This document shows positions 1 to 8,485 of a stretch of 64,000 nucleotides of DNA, piece after piece. The notes under the pieces are model-generated. The model saw only the letters and a list, made by a program, of their open reading frames with translations, did not search any database and was not told the origin of the DNA. The position numbers and the translations under genes are program-made. This DNA comes from Phycisphaerales bacterium (GTDB lineage Bacteria; Planctomycetota; Phycisphaerae; Phycisphaerales; UBA1924), in the NCBI GenBank assembly GCA_020850415.1, contig JADZER010000050.1, positions 52,036 through 116,035 on the forward strand, in the 5' to 3' direction. Each line of letters begins with the position of its first letter. The first letter of the stretch is position 1.

Positions 1-707
1 GCGGTGCGCACATCGCCGTTGGCGACGACGGGCACGCCGGCGCCGGGCAGGCCGGTGTAGGGGCCGGTCTTGTCGGCGACGGCCTCGACGACGCGTCGGA
101 TGGCGTCGGGGTTGCAGACGCCCTTGAAGTGCTGCTCGGTGGTTCGGCCGTGGACGGTGATGAGGGCGGCGCCTTGGTCGATGAGGAGTCGGGCGAGGTC
201 TCCGGCGGCGTTCCGGGCGGCGTCGGCCTCGGTCCAGCCGAGTCGCATTTTGGCGGTGACGGGGACGGTGTCGGGCATGGCGGCGCGGACGGCGCGGACG
301 ATGGCGGCGGCGGTGTCGGGGATGCACATGAGGCGTGAGCCGCCGTCTTTCTTGCACACTTTGTCCACGGGGCAGCCCATGTTGATATCGACGACGGTGG
401 CGCCGTGGTCGACGCACCAGCGGGCGCCGTCGGCGAGGAGGGCGGGGTCCGAGCCGTAGAGCTGCATGCCGATGGGCTGGTCGAGGTCGTGGGTGCGGGC
501 GAGGTCGAGGGAGGCGTCGGAGCCGCAGATGAGGCCCTTGGGGCTGAGGAGGTCGGTGCAGGCGAGCCCCACGCCGCCGAGTTCGCGGCAGGTGATGCGC
601 CAGGCGAGGTCGCACCAGCCGGCGATGGGGGCGAGCATGAGGTTCGATTCGAGTCGAACCGGTCCGATCTGGAGGGGGACGCCGATCACGGGGGCATTGT
701 TGCCCAC
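1..707 (-). CDS. dus: tRNA-dihydrouridine synthase, 3' end cut by window edge
   Basis: The minus-strand reading frame is open from a GTG at 707 to the left edge, so the C-terminus is missing. The protein reduces uridine to dihydrouridine in the tRNA D-loop using FMN. Visible family features are the N-terminal LAPIAGWCDLAWR segment that starts the TIM barrel and binds flavin, the strand VVDINMGCPVDK holding the usual active-site cysteine region, and the later TAKMRLGW and HGRTTEQ motifs. About 235 residues are present of a usual 320-380. The GTG gives a short N-terminus before VIGVPLQIG; an internal GTG at 689 is the alternative. The gene is divergent from the FG-GAP gene that starts at 811. 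The family assignment is firm; which Dus subgroup it belongs to is not. Confidence 0.88.
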   Translation of the reverse strand, partial: MGNNAPVIGVPLQIGPVRLESNLMLAPIAGWCDLAWRITCRELGGVGLACTDLLSPKGLICGSDASLDLARTHDLDQPIGMQLYGSDPALLADGARWCVDHGATVVDINMGCPVDKVCKKDGGSRLMCIPDTAAAIVRAVRAAMPDTVPVTAKMRLGWTEADAARNAAGDLARLLIDQGAALITVHGRTTEQHFKGVCNPDAIRRVVEAVADKTGPYTGLPGAGVPVVANGDVRT

Positions 708-810
708 TCTCGGGTGGGGCGGGGAATAGCGGCGGACGCTGGTGTGTGGGTGTGGGCAGCGGGTGCGGCCCGGATGCGCCGAGCCCGCCACCAGAGAGAA
801 GGAGAACCCC

Positions 811-2502
811 ATGGCTCGTGCGATCTCTATCGGTGCTTTGCTGGTGGCTGGCGCGGTCTCCGGCGTCTCGCGGGCCCAGACATGCGTGGACGGGCTGTGC
901 TTCACGGACCGGGTGCAGGCGGGGGAGATCGATCTGGGGTCGCTGCCGGGCGGGGTCGCGGTGATCGACTATGACGGCGACGGGTGGATGGACCTGTATC
1001 TGGCGGGGCGGAGCGGGTTGGCCCATAGGCTGTACCGCAACGAGGCGGACGCGATGCGCCCGGGGTTCCGCACCTTCGTGGATGTGACGGCGGGGAGCGG
1101 GCTGGACCTGGGTGACGGGTCGGCGCGGACGGGGCGGGGCGCGGTGGTCGCGGACATCGACAGCGACGGGGATCAGGACCTGTATGTGCTGGGCGAGCTC
1201 GGCACGGCGGTGTCGGCGGGGCTGCTATATCGGAACGACGGGGGGCGGTTCACGGATGTGAGCGTCGGGGCGGGGGTGCGCACCACCGGCGTGCATCCCG
1301 AGTCGGCGGTGTGGCTGGACCTCGAGCACGACGGGGACTGCGACCTGCTAGTGGGCTACACGGGCGGGGGCGGCGGCCGGGCGTTTGATCTGTTTGTGAA
1401 CCTCGGCGACGGGTCGTTTGTGGCGGAGAACGGGCGCCTGCCGGCGCTGGGGGTCCCGAGCCACAACTACTCGATGACGGCGACGGACTTCGATGGGGAC
1501 GGGTGGGCCGATGTGGTGACGCTGACCACGGCGATAGGCCCCAAGCTGCTGCGGAATGTCGGGGATGGCGCGGGGGGTCGGCGGTTCGAGGAGGTGGGGG
1601 CGCAGGTCGGCTACGCGGGGCTCGGGCCGGCGCCGATGGGGATCAGCGCGGGGGATTTCGACAATGACGGGGACTTTGACCTCTCGATCACCGACGGGGC
1701 GACGGGGACCTCGTTTGAGAACACCGGCGGCGGGTTCCAGAAGATCACGCCCGTGGAGTCGATCTTCGGGTGGGGCGTCAGCTGGCTCGACGCGGACAAC
1801 GACGGGCTGCTGGACCTGTTCCACGCCGGGAGCTTCGCCCGCGGGCCGATGCACAACAAGCTGTTCCGCAACCTGGGGGGCGGGGTGTTCGAGGATATCT
1901 CCCCGGCGTTGAACGACACGGTGCAGGACAGCAAGAACGCGGTCCGCGTCGATATCGGCAACGACGGGCGCCCGGACCTGGTGTTCTGCAACCCCGCCGG
2001 CGACGACCAGCGGACCGGCCTGCTGGAGAATGTCTCGGCTACCCCGGGGGCGTGGCTCGCGGTCGACCTCGTGGGCGACGGGCGGCTGGTGAATACCGAC
2101 GCGATCGGTGCGGTCGTCCGGGTCCGGGCGGGGGGCGTGACGCGTCACCGGGAGGTCGTGAGCGGCTCGTCGACCTGCGCGACGGAGGACCTGCGGGCGC
2201 ACTTCGGGCTGGGCGGGGCCGCCGAGGCCGATTGGGTGGAGGTCGTCTGGCCCCGGCGGGGCAGCGTGGCCTCGCGGACGGAGCGCCTGGACGGGCCGAT
2301 CGCGCCTGGGCAGGTTCTCGTGGTCGAGCCCCGGTGCCCGGCGGACTACAACGCCGACGGGCTGATCGATACGCGGGACTTCCTGGCGTATCTCAACGGC
2401 TGGGTGGCCGGGGAGAGCCGGGCGGACCTCACGGGCGACGGGCAGACGGACACGCAGGATGTGCTGGCGTTCCTGAACTTGTGGACCTCGGCCTGCGGGT
2501 GA
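811..2502 (+). CDS. secreted FG-GAP/VCBS repeat protein with ASPIC/UnbV domain and planctomycete dockerin-like tail (CRTAC1-like)
   Basis: The 563-residue protein starts with a signal peptide (MARAISIGALLVAGAVSG...). Repeated calcium-binding FG-GAP blades follow, seen as DYDGDGWMDLYL, DIDSDGDQDLYV, DFDGDGWADVVT, DFDNDGDFDLS and DADNDGLLDLF, forming a predicted beta-propeller over about residues 45-430. An ASPIC/UnbV-type segment follows (GAVVRVRAGGV...VEVVWPRRGS). The last ~55 residues, CPADYNADGLIDTRDFLAYL and a second DLTGDGQTDTQDVLAFLN loop, match the two-loop dockerin-like tail seen on many secreted proteins of Phycisphaerae. The ATG at 811 is chosen because AGAAGGAG precedes it and the signal peptide begins there. 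Its extracellular role is unknown; adhesion or matrix binding is typical for such propellers. Confidence 0.85.
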   Translation: MARAISIGALLVAGAVSGVSRAQTCVDGLCFTDRVQAGEIDLGSLPGGVAVIDYDGDGWMDLYLAGRSGLAHRLYRNEADAMRPGFRTFVDVTAGSGLDLGDGSARTGRGAVVADIDSDGDQDLYVLGELGTAVSAGLLYRNDGGRFTDVSVGAGVRTTGVHPESAVWLDLEHDGDCDLLVGYTGGGGGRAFDLFVNLGDGSFVAENGRLPALGVPSHNYSMTATDFDGDGWADVVTLTTAIGPKLLRNVGDGAGGRRFEEVGAQVGYAGLGPAPMGISAGDFDNDGDFDLSITDGATGTSFENTGGGFQKITPVESIFGWGVSWLDADNDGLLDLFHAGSFARGPMHNKLFRNLGGGVFEDISPALNDTVQDSKNAVRVDIGNDGRPDLVFCNPAGDDQRTGLLENVSATPGAWLAVDLVGDGRLVNTDAIGAVVRVRAGGVTRHREVVSGSSTCATEDLRAHFGLGGAAEADWVEVVWPRRGSVASRTERLDGPIAPGQVLVVEPRCPADYNADGLIDTRDFLAYLNGWVAGESRADLTGDGQTDTQDVLAFLNLWTSACG

Positions 2503-2577
2503 GGAAGTGCCGGGCGGTCTGCGGGGTCGGCGTTTGGAGCCGAACACGCCCGGGGGCCGATGGGTACAGTCCCCGCC

Positions 2578-4173
2578 GTGTACCACGCCCTTCTGACACG
2601 CCGCTACCTGACGAGCAAGGTGATGCCCCTGTTGGCGTCGCTGGCGGTGGTGCTTTGTACGGCGATGGTGCTGATCACCTGGTCGGTGATGGGGGGGTTT
2701 CTCAACAACCTGACGCAGGCGGGGCGGTCTCTGATCGGTGATGTGCGGATCGCGTGGCCGAATGTGGGGTTCGCGCACTATGACGAGCTGATCGGGATGC
2801 TGGAGGCGGACCCGTCGGTGGAGGCGGCGGCGCCGATTATCGAGACCTTCGGGATGCTGACGCTGCTGGAGAACCGGACGGAGGGGGTGCTGATCCGGGG
2901 GATCGACGGCGGGAGCTTCTCGCGGGTGACGGACTATCCCGGGACGCTCTGGTGGCGCCCGCTTGATGAGCCGATGCCCAAGGACGGCGGGGGCGACGAC
3001 CTGCGCCTGGCGGATGAGAACCGGCTGCTGCTCCAGCGGATCTACGAGGACGGGCTGCGCCTGCGGGAGCTCGACCCGGTGACCGGCAGGCCGGAGAGCG
3101 CGATCGTGCTTGGGGTTGAGGTGGGGGGGTGGAATGTCCGGACGGACTGGGGCGGGTACTACCCGCGGGTCCAGCACCTGGCGACGCCCGAGGGCGGGTC
3201 GGAGCTCATGAACAAGTTCATGCCGGGGTCCGGGGAGCTGAGCCTGCTGGTGGTGCCGATCGACTCGCAGGGTCGGCCGCTGGAGCCGCAGACGGCGAAG
3301 CTGCCGGTGGCCAACGAGTTCGAGAGCGGGCTGTACGACATCGACCGGCAGACGGTGCTGATGGACCTTCCGGCGCTGCAGAAGATGCTGCGGATGCACG
3401 CGGCCAAGCGTGTGGTCCGTGGTCAGGAGGGTGCGGGGAGCGCGTTCGAGGGGTTCTTCGACGGGGAGGGTGAGGTCGCCCCGGCGCAGACGGTCGAGGA
3501 CCCGGCCCGGGTGACGAGCGTGATCGTGCGGATGGCGGACCCGGACGGGGACTTGCTGGCGTTCCGCGACCGCTGCCACGAGATCTACGCGGAGTTCGCG
3601 GTGGCGCACGCGGGGGAGGTGCCGTCGGGCAGCGTGATTGGGATCGAGACCTGGGAGGATGCGAACCGGATGATGATCGAGGCGGTGAAGAAGGAGACCG
3701 GGCTGGTGCTGATGATCTTCACCTTCATCTCGTTTACGGCGGTGTTCCTGGTGTTCGCGATCTTTTGGGCGATGATCAGCGAGAAGACGAAGGACATCGG
3801 GATCCTGCGGGCGTTGGGGGCGAGCCGGCTGGGGGTGGCGTGGGTGTGGCTGCGGTACGGGCTGGCGATCGGGGTGGTGGGTTCGGTGCTCGGCGGGGTG
3901 TTGGCGTGGGCGATCGTGACGAACATCAACGAGATCCACGAGGGGATCTACACCACCGGGAAGTGGCTGGGGACGCACCTGGCCGGCCGGGAGTGGAACT
4001 GGTACATCTGGGACCCCAAGGTGTATGTGTTCAAGGAGATCCCGCACAAGATCGAGCCTTGGAAGGCGGCGATCGTGCTGGTGGGGGGGCTGGTCTCTTG
4101 CCTGGTGGGGGCGTTGTGGCCCGCGGCGAGGGCCGCGAGGATGCACCCCGTGAAGGCGTTGCGGTTCGAGTGA
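2578..4173 (+). CDS. ABC transporter permease, LolC/FtsX-like
   Basis: This inner-membrane permease of the MacB/LolC/FtsX class is about 531 residues. It has one N-terminal membrane helix (MPLLASLAVVLCTAMVLITW), a large periplasmic domain of some 330 residues, and three C-terminal helices around LMIFTFISFTAVFLVFAIFW, GLAIGVVGSVLGGVLAWAIV and AAIVLVGGLVSCLVGALW. The last helix is followed by the family ending PAARAARMHPVKALRFE. A GTG at 2578 gives the usual N-terminus VYHALLTRRYL; an in-frame ATG at 2560 would add six residues. The partner ATPase begins 37 nt downstream, so the two form one exporter that probably moves lipoproteins or another envelope substrate. The substrate cannot be read from the sequence. 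Confidence 0.85.
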   Translation: MYHALLTRRYLTSKVMPLLASLAVVLCTAMVLITWSVMGGFLNNLTQAGRSLIGDVRIAWPNVGFAHYDELIGMLEADPSVEAAAPIIETFGMLTLLENRTEGVLIRGIDGGSFSRVTDYPGTLWWRPLDEPMPKDGGGDDLRLADENRLLLQRIYEDGLRLRELDPVTGRPESAIVLGVEVGGWNVRTDWGGYYPRVQHLATPEGGSELMNKFMPGSGELSLLVVPIDSQGRPLEPQTAKLPVANEFESGLYDIDRQTVLMDLPALQKMLRMHAAKRVVRGQEGAGSAFEGFFDGEGEVAPAQTVEDPARVTSVIVRMADPDGDLLAFRDRCHEIYAEFAVAHAGEVPSGSVIGIETWEDANRMMIEAVKKETGLVLMIFTFISFTAVFLVFAIFWAMISEKTKDIGILRALGASRLGVAWVWLRYGLAIGVVGSVLGGVLAWAIVTNINEIHEGIYTTGKWLGTHLAGREWNWYIWDPKVYVFKEIPHKIEPWKAAIVLVGGLVSCLVGALWPAARAARMHPVKALRFE

Positions 4174-4210
4174 CGGGGCCCGGCGCGCGAGCGAGGAGCG
4201 ATCCATCGAG

Positions 4211-4984
4211 ATGACGACGGCGACCGCGACAACCCCGGCCCGTGCCGACCCGACGCCGGGCGGGCTGCTGCTGCGCGTCGCCAATCTCCACAAGACCTAC
4301 CGGCTCGGGCGCGTGGATGTGCCGGTGCTCCACGGTGTGGACCTGACGCTGGGCCGGGGGGAGTGGGTGGCGATTCTGGGCGCGTCGGGCTCGGGCAAGA
4401 GCACGCTGCTGCACCTCATCGGCGGGCTGGATCGGCCGGACAGGGCGCGCAACGGGCGGGCCCGGGCGCAGATCGAGTTCCGGGGGCGCGACATGGTCAA
4501 CTGCTCGCAGGCCGAGCTGAACGGCTTCCGGTGCGCCGATGTGGGGTTCGTGTTCCAGTTCTACCACCTGCTGCCCGAGCTGAGCGTGACGGACAATGTG
4601 CTGCTGGGGACGATGATCAAGCACGGGCGATGGGGGTTCATGGGCCAGCGCGCCGACCTGCGGGCGCGGGCGCACAAGCTGCTCGACGCGTTCGGACTGG
4701 GCCACCGGCTCCGCCACCGCCCGGCGGAGCTCTCGGGGGGCGAGCGCCAGCGGGTGGCGATCGCCCGGGCGCTGATGAACGACCCCTCCTTGCTGCTGGC
4801 CGACGAGCCGACGGGGAATCTGGACCGCAAGACCGGGGCCGCCATCCTGGAGGTGCTGGCCGGGATCCGGGCCGAGCGGGGCCAGACGATGCTGATGGTG
4901 ACCCACGACCCCGAGATCGCGGCCCGGGCGGACCGGGTTGTGCACCTCGTCGATGGGCGGGTCGTCCGGCCGTCGGACGGCTGA
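4211..4984 (+). CDS. lolD: ABC transporter ATP-binding protein, LolD-like
   Basis: This is the cytoplasmic ATPase of the exporter whose permease lies just upstream. All motifs are intact: Walker A GASGSGKST (about residues 57-65), the Q-loop in VGFVFQFYHLLPELSV, signature LSGGERQRVAIARAL, Walker B LLLADEPTGNLD and the switch histidine in MLMVTHD. The FQFYHLLPELSVTDNV and EPTGNLD signatures are those of the LolD/MacB subfamily. At 257 residues it is slightly longer than E. coli LolD, with extra residues after Walker A (PDRARNGRARAQ). The gene is the last in this two-gene unit; no terminator is obvious before the next gene. Confidence 0.88.
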   Translation: MTTATATTPARADPTPGGLLLRVANLHKTYRLGRVDVPVLHGVDLTLGRGEWVAILGASGSGKSTLLHLIGGLDRPDRARNGRARAQIEFRGRDMVNCSQAELNGFRCADVGFVFQFYHLLPELSVTDNVLLGTMIKHGRWGFMGQRADLRARAHKLLDAFGLGHRLRHRPAELSGGERQRVAIARALMNDPSLLLADEPTGNLDRKTGAAILEVLAGIRAERGQTMLMVTHDPEIAARADRVVHLVDGRVVRPSDG

Positions 4985-5128
4985 TTCGCCCGGGCGTTCC
5001 ACGAGCTGGTCAACGGGCCGCCTGGCCCTCGGGGTGAGCGGACGCCGACGCCCCTCTCGATGTCGGGTCGGGGTCGTCCCCGCGGCCGGCGGGTCTTGGG
5101 GAAAGTCCCGGGTCTATACTCGGCACTC

Positions 5129-7555
5129 ATGCCGACACTCCCTGGAATCCAACGAGTTTTGGATGCGTTTCGCTCAGTGAGCGTGGCCGCCGATGCGCAG
5201 GCGCTCGTTGTACTCGGGGTTGCAGCCACGGGCGGCGCTGTCTCGGGGCCGGTGCTGGTCTGCGGCGCCGTGGCGATCGCGGGCCTCGCCGGGTACTCGA
5301 TTTACAAGGATTGGAAGACGGGCGAGACGATCGACAAGATCCCGGAGCTCGAGAGGTTCCTGAGCGGGTACATCAGGAAGGAGGCCTTGCAGGACGCGGC
5401 GTTCGAGAAGGTGCTCGTCCGGCTGTTGGACGATCCTGGCGCCCTCGCAGCGCTTCCGCCGGGCATCGGGGATCAGCCGCTGGCCGCCTTGCTCGCGATC
5501 ATCCAGGCCGGGGGCGCGGAGCGCGAGCGTCTGCTCGCGCAGCAGACAGGCATGGTGGAGTCGCTCAAGACGCTGATTGTTGAGCGCTTTGATGCCTTGC
5601 AGGCGGCGGTCGAGCTGAACACCGAGATGCTCACCGAGATTGTCGACGATCGCCTCGCGCGGCTGAAGCACGGCGTGCAGGTGGTCGATCGTGCGTATCT
5701 CGAGTCGCTGCGTGCCCGCCGACTGGCCGACTCGAAGCTGATCAAGTACTTCGACGGGGCGGTGCCCAGGTGGGAGCATGCCGTGAGCGGGCGCGTTGCC
5801 CACCGCGCCGGGGTGAGCCGGCTCGTCGAGCAGATTCGGGGGTGTGTGAGGGCGCCGGAGGAGATATCGACGCATGTTCTGGTCGGCGCGGGATCCGAAG
5901 GGAAGAGCACGATGCTCTTGCAGACCGCGGCCCGGCTCATCCTCGACGAGGAGTGCATCGGCATTGATCTGTTCGACGATGCCTGGGACCCGGGCGTGCT
6001 GCGGACGCTCCCCGAGGGAGAGGGCCCTTGGCTGCTGGTGGCGGACGAAGCGGACCGACACACCCGGAAGCTGGTTGAAGCGCTCCGGCTGCTGGACTCG
6101 CTGGACCGCACCGATGTCCACCTTCTGCTCGCCACGCGCGATACCCATTGGTTGGACATCCAGCGGACGACAACGGGCACTGGAGACTTCCAGAGACTGT
6201 CGGACTACCAGCGCGTCGAGGTTCGCGGCCTGGATCGCGTTGACGCGGCCGGCATCGTCGAGTCATGGTCGGATCCTCCGGTCATGGGGCGCGCACTGGG
6301 CAGCCTGGCGCAGGCGTCGAAGGACAACAGGGCCGTCATGTTCGCCGCGGCCGCCGGGCGGGCAGGCCCGGGGGGTGGGACGCTCTTCGGGGCGATACTT
6401 GATGTGCGGTACTCGTCGGGGAGGCTCCGCGAGCGCGTCGCGAGCATCATGGAGGGTCTGGCGCGGATCCCCATCAAGGGGTCGCAGAACGAATCGTCTC
6501 TGTTCGATGCGTTTCGCTGGATCTGTCTCTGTGAGGCGGCGGGCCTCGGGGGGATCAACCGGGAGCTGTTGGCGGCGCTCTGTCGCGTGGACGCGCATTT
6601 CGCGAGGTCGACTATCGAGATCCCTCTCGGTGACGAGGCGGGAGGCGTGCGGACCGGTCGGACCGTCGCGACGCGACACTTCCGGATTGCCTGCGAGGCC
6701 GTCGCGTTGCTGCGGGAGGACTCACGCTTCCGGTGTGATCTCGGGGAGTACTACGGGTACTTGGTGGAAGTCGCAGCGGCGGTGATCGACACCGCCAGGA
6801 CGCCGGGGATGAATCGGTATGAGCATCTGGGCAAGGCGCTCATCGAAGCACTGGGGACACTGGTGCCCGACGAGGAGGAGCGGCTTGCCATCGCGCTGCG
6901 GGCGGCGGATGCCAGCATCCAGGCCCACGGGCGGCTCGACCTCATCGTGTCCAAGTCCGAGATCCACGAGAAGCTCGGCCGGCACGGGCAGGCAGCGCGG
7001 GTGATCGAGGAGTGCTGGCCCGACCACGCGGAGTACGCCAACGCGGAACAGGTCTCGCGAGGCCTGTGCCAGCAATGGGGGGTCTGCCTCGGGAATGACG
7101 GGGATATCTGGGCCAATGTGTACCTGCTCGCCTACGCCCTGTCCGATCAGCTCACGCCGGCGGGGGCGAGCCTCCGGCATGCTGGCAGGTACGCCCGTTC
7201 GTTGGCGGATGTGCTGCTGCGTCTGCGGGCGGCCTTGCTGAGGGAGGGATCCACCGGGTCGTCTGTGGTGGGCAGCATCGAGACCGCGGCAGCGGCGGCT
7301 TTCCGGATCGCCCGGGAGGTGGACCGTACTCCCCAGGATCAGGCGGGGGCGCTTTCGGCCGAGCGAACGGAGCGAGTGCTCCGGGGATTGGGGCTGCCGG
7401 ACATCGACCCGCTCGACTGCCGGGGGGCCTTGGAGGCCGCCTGCTCGGCGGTCCTGGGGGCCGATGGTGGCCATGCCCGGCTGCGCCAGATGCTGGCGAC
7501 CTCGCTGACCTTCACAAGCTTGGAGGCGCTCTACCGGGCCGGCGAGGTTGGGTGA
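5129..7555 (+). CDS. membrane-anchored P-loop NTPase with helical repeats, STAND-like, function unknown
   Basis: I do not recognise this 808-residue protein as a named family. Residues ~25-55 are a hydrophobic, glycine-rich stretch that could form one or two membrane helices. A helical region (residues ~60-200) follows. A clear Walker A, GAGSEGKST, sits at residues 253-261, and a Walker B-like strand, WLLVADEADRHTRK, near 300 is followed by an LLLATRDTHW segment that resembles sensor 1. The C-terminal ~400 residues are helical with TPR-like character (for example KSEIHEKLGRHGQAARVIEE). This order (sensor or anchor, P-loop, helical repeats) is that of STAND/NACHT signalling ATPases, which in bacteria include anti-phage Avs-type proteins. 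The start is the ATG at 5129; the frame extends upstream to 5060 without good start signals. No operon partner is visible. Confidence 0.6.
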   Translation: MPTLPGIQRVLDAFRSVSVAADAQALVVLGVAATGGAVSGPVLVCGAVAIAGLAGYSIYKDWKTGETIDKIPELERFLSGYIRKEALQDAAFEKVLVRLLDDPGALAALPPGIGDQPLAALLAIIQAGGAERERLLAQQTGMVESLKTLIVERFDALQAAVELNTEMLTEIVDDRLARLKHGVQVVDRAYLESLRARRLADSKLIKYFDGAVPRWEHAVSGRVAHRAGVSRLVEQIRGCVRAPEEISTHVLVGAGSEGKSTMLLQTAARLILDEECIGIDLFDDAWDPGVLRTLPEGEGPWLLVADEADRHTRKLVEALRLLDSLDRTDVHLLLATRDTHWLDIQRTTTGTGDFQRLSDYQRVEVRGLDRVDAAGIVESWSDPPVMGRALGSLAQASKDNRAVMFAAAAGRAGPGGGTLFGAILDVRYSSGRLRERVASIMEGLARIPIKGSQNESSLFDAFRWICLCEAAGLGGINRELLAALCRVDAHFARSTIEIPLGDEAGGVRTGRTVATRHFRIACEAVALLREDSRFRCDLGEYYGYLVEVAAAVIDTARTPGMNRYEHLGKALIEALGTLVPDEEERLAIALRAADASIQAHGRLDLIVSKSEIHEKLGRHGQAARVIEECWPDHAEYANAEQVSRGLCQQWGVCLGNDGDIWANVYLLAYALSDQLTPAGASLRHAGRYARSLADVLLRLRAALLREGSTGSSVVGSIETAAAAAFRIAREVDRTPQDQAGALSAERTERVLRGLGLPDIDPLDCRGALEAACSAVLGADGGHARLRQMLATSLTFTSLEALYRAGEVG

Positions 7556-7663
7556 GGGGGACGGTCGGCAGGATTCCCCCTTGGCCCCGCCGCACCCTGC
7601 CGCCCCCGCCCCAGGTTGGTGCTTACTATCCGTTCACGACCGGAGCCCCTGCCTTTGAACGGG

Positions 7664-8485
7664 ATGCCAGCGACTTCGAACCCAGCTCCCGCGCGGATGA
7701 TCACCGTGCGCACGGCCGACGGCCGCACGGCGATCGATGCGCGGGTGAGCGATTCGGGGTCGGGGACGCCGGTGGTATTCCTGCACGGGCTTGTGGGGCT
7801 CAACGAGCACTGGGAAGAGGTGGCGAGCCGGGTGCAGGGGCAGGTGCGGTGCATCATGTTGGAGCTGCCCTTGCTGGCCCTGCCGCGGGAGGTGTGCTCG
7901 ATCACGGGGGTGGCGGACCTGACCCAGCAGTTCATCCGGGGGTATCTTGACGACCCGGCGGTGTTGGTGGGCAACTCGTTCGGGGGGCATGTGGCGTTGC
8001 GGGTGGCGTTGGAGCACCCGGACATCGTGTCGGGGCTGGTGCTCGCGGGGTCGAGCGGCCTGATCGAGCGGTCGATGGTCCGGGAGGTGCAGATCCGCCC
8101 GAGCCGCGAGTGGCTGGCCGAGAAGATCGGTGAGTTGTTCCACGACCGTGCGCACATGCGTGAGGCGGACCTGGACCGGGCGTTCAAGGAGCTGAGCCAG
8201 CGGGCGAAGGCGCGGGCGATGGTGCGGCTGAGCCGGAGCGCCAGGCAGAACCACCTGGGCACGCAGATGCGGGAGATCGCGGCGCCGACGGTCCTGATCT
8301 GGGGCCGGCAGGATGTGGTGACGCCGCCCGAGGCGGCCGAGCAGTTCCACCAGTTGCTGCCGAACTCGCGTCTGGTGTGGTTCGACCAGTGCGGGCATGT
8401 GCCGATGGTGGAGAAGGCCGACGAGTTCGCGGCCGAGCTCCTGAAGTTCGTGGGTGAGATCGCGTCAGCACCGGGTCGGCCGTGA
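7664..8485 (+). CDS. alpha/beta-fold hydrolase
   Basis: This is an alpha/beta hydrolase of about 273 residues. It has the oxyanion segment VVFLHGLVG, the nucleophile elbow VGNSFGGHVALR (serine nucleophile), the acid strand LIWGRQDVVTP and the catalytic histidine in DQCGHVPMVEKAD, so the triad is complete. The lid region contains many arginines (RAKARAMVRLSR). The start is uncertain: ATG at 7664 or ATG at 7697 (MITVRTADGRT), neither with a strong ribosome-binding site. The stop overlaps the GTG start of the next gene by 4 nt (GTGA), so the hydrolase and the GH3-family protein are probably made together. The substrate is unknown; an ester, thioester or amide linked to the GH3 product is plausible. 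Confidence 0.8.
   Translation: MPATSNPAPARMITVRTADGRTAIDARVSDSGSGTPVVFLHGLVGLNEHWEEVASRVQGQVRCIMLELPLLALPREVCSITGVADLTQQFIRGYLDDPAVLVGNSFGGHVALRVALEHPDIVSGLVLAGSSGLIERSMVREVQIRPSREWLAEKIGELFHDRAHMREADLDRAFKELSQRAKARAMVRLSRSARQNHLGTQMREIAAPTVLIWGRQDVVTPPEAAEQFHQLLPNSRLVWFDQCGHVPMVEKADEFAAELLKFVGEIASAPGRP

Noticed and set aside
1348..4293. 981-residue minus-strand open frame opposite the FG-GAP and ABC permease genes
   Set aside because: It is composed of Arg/Pro/His-rich low-complexity sequence, the normal shadow of GC-rich genes on the other strand.
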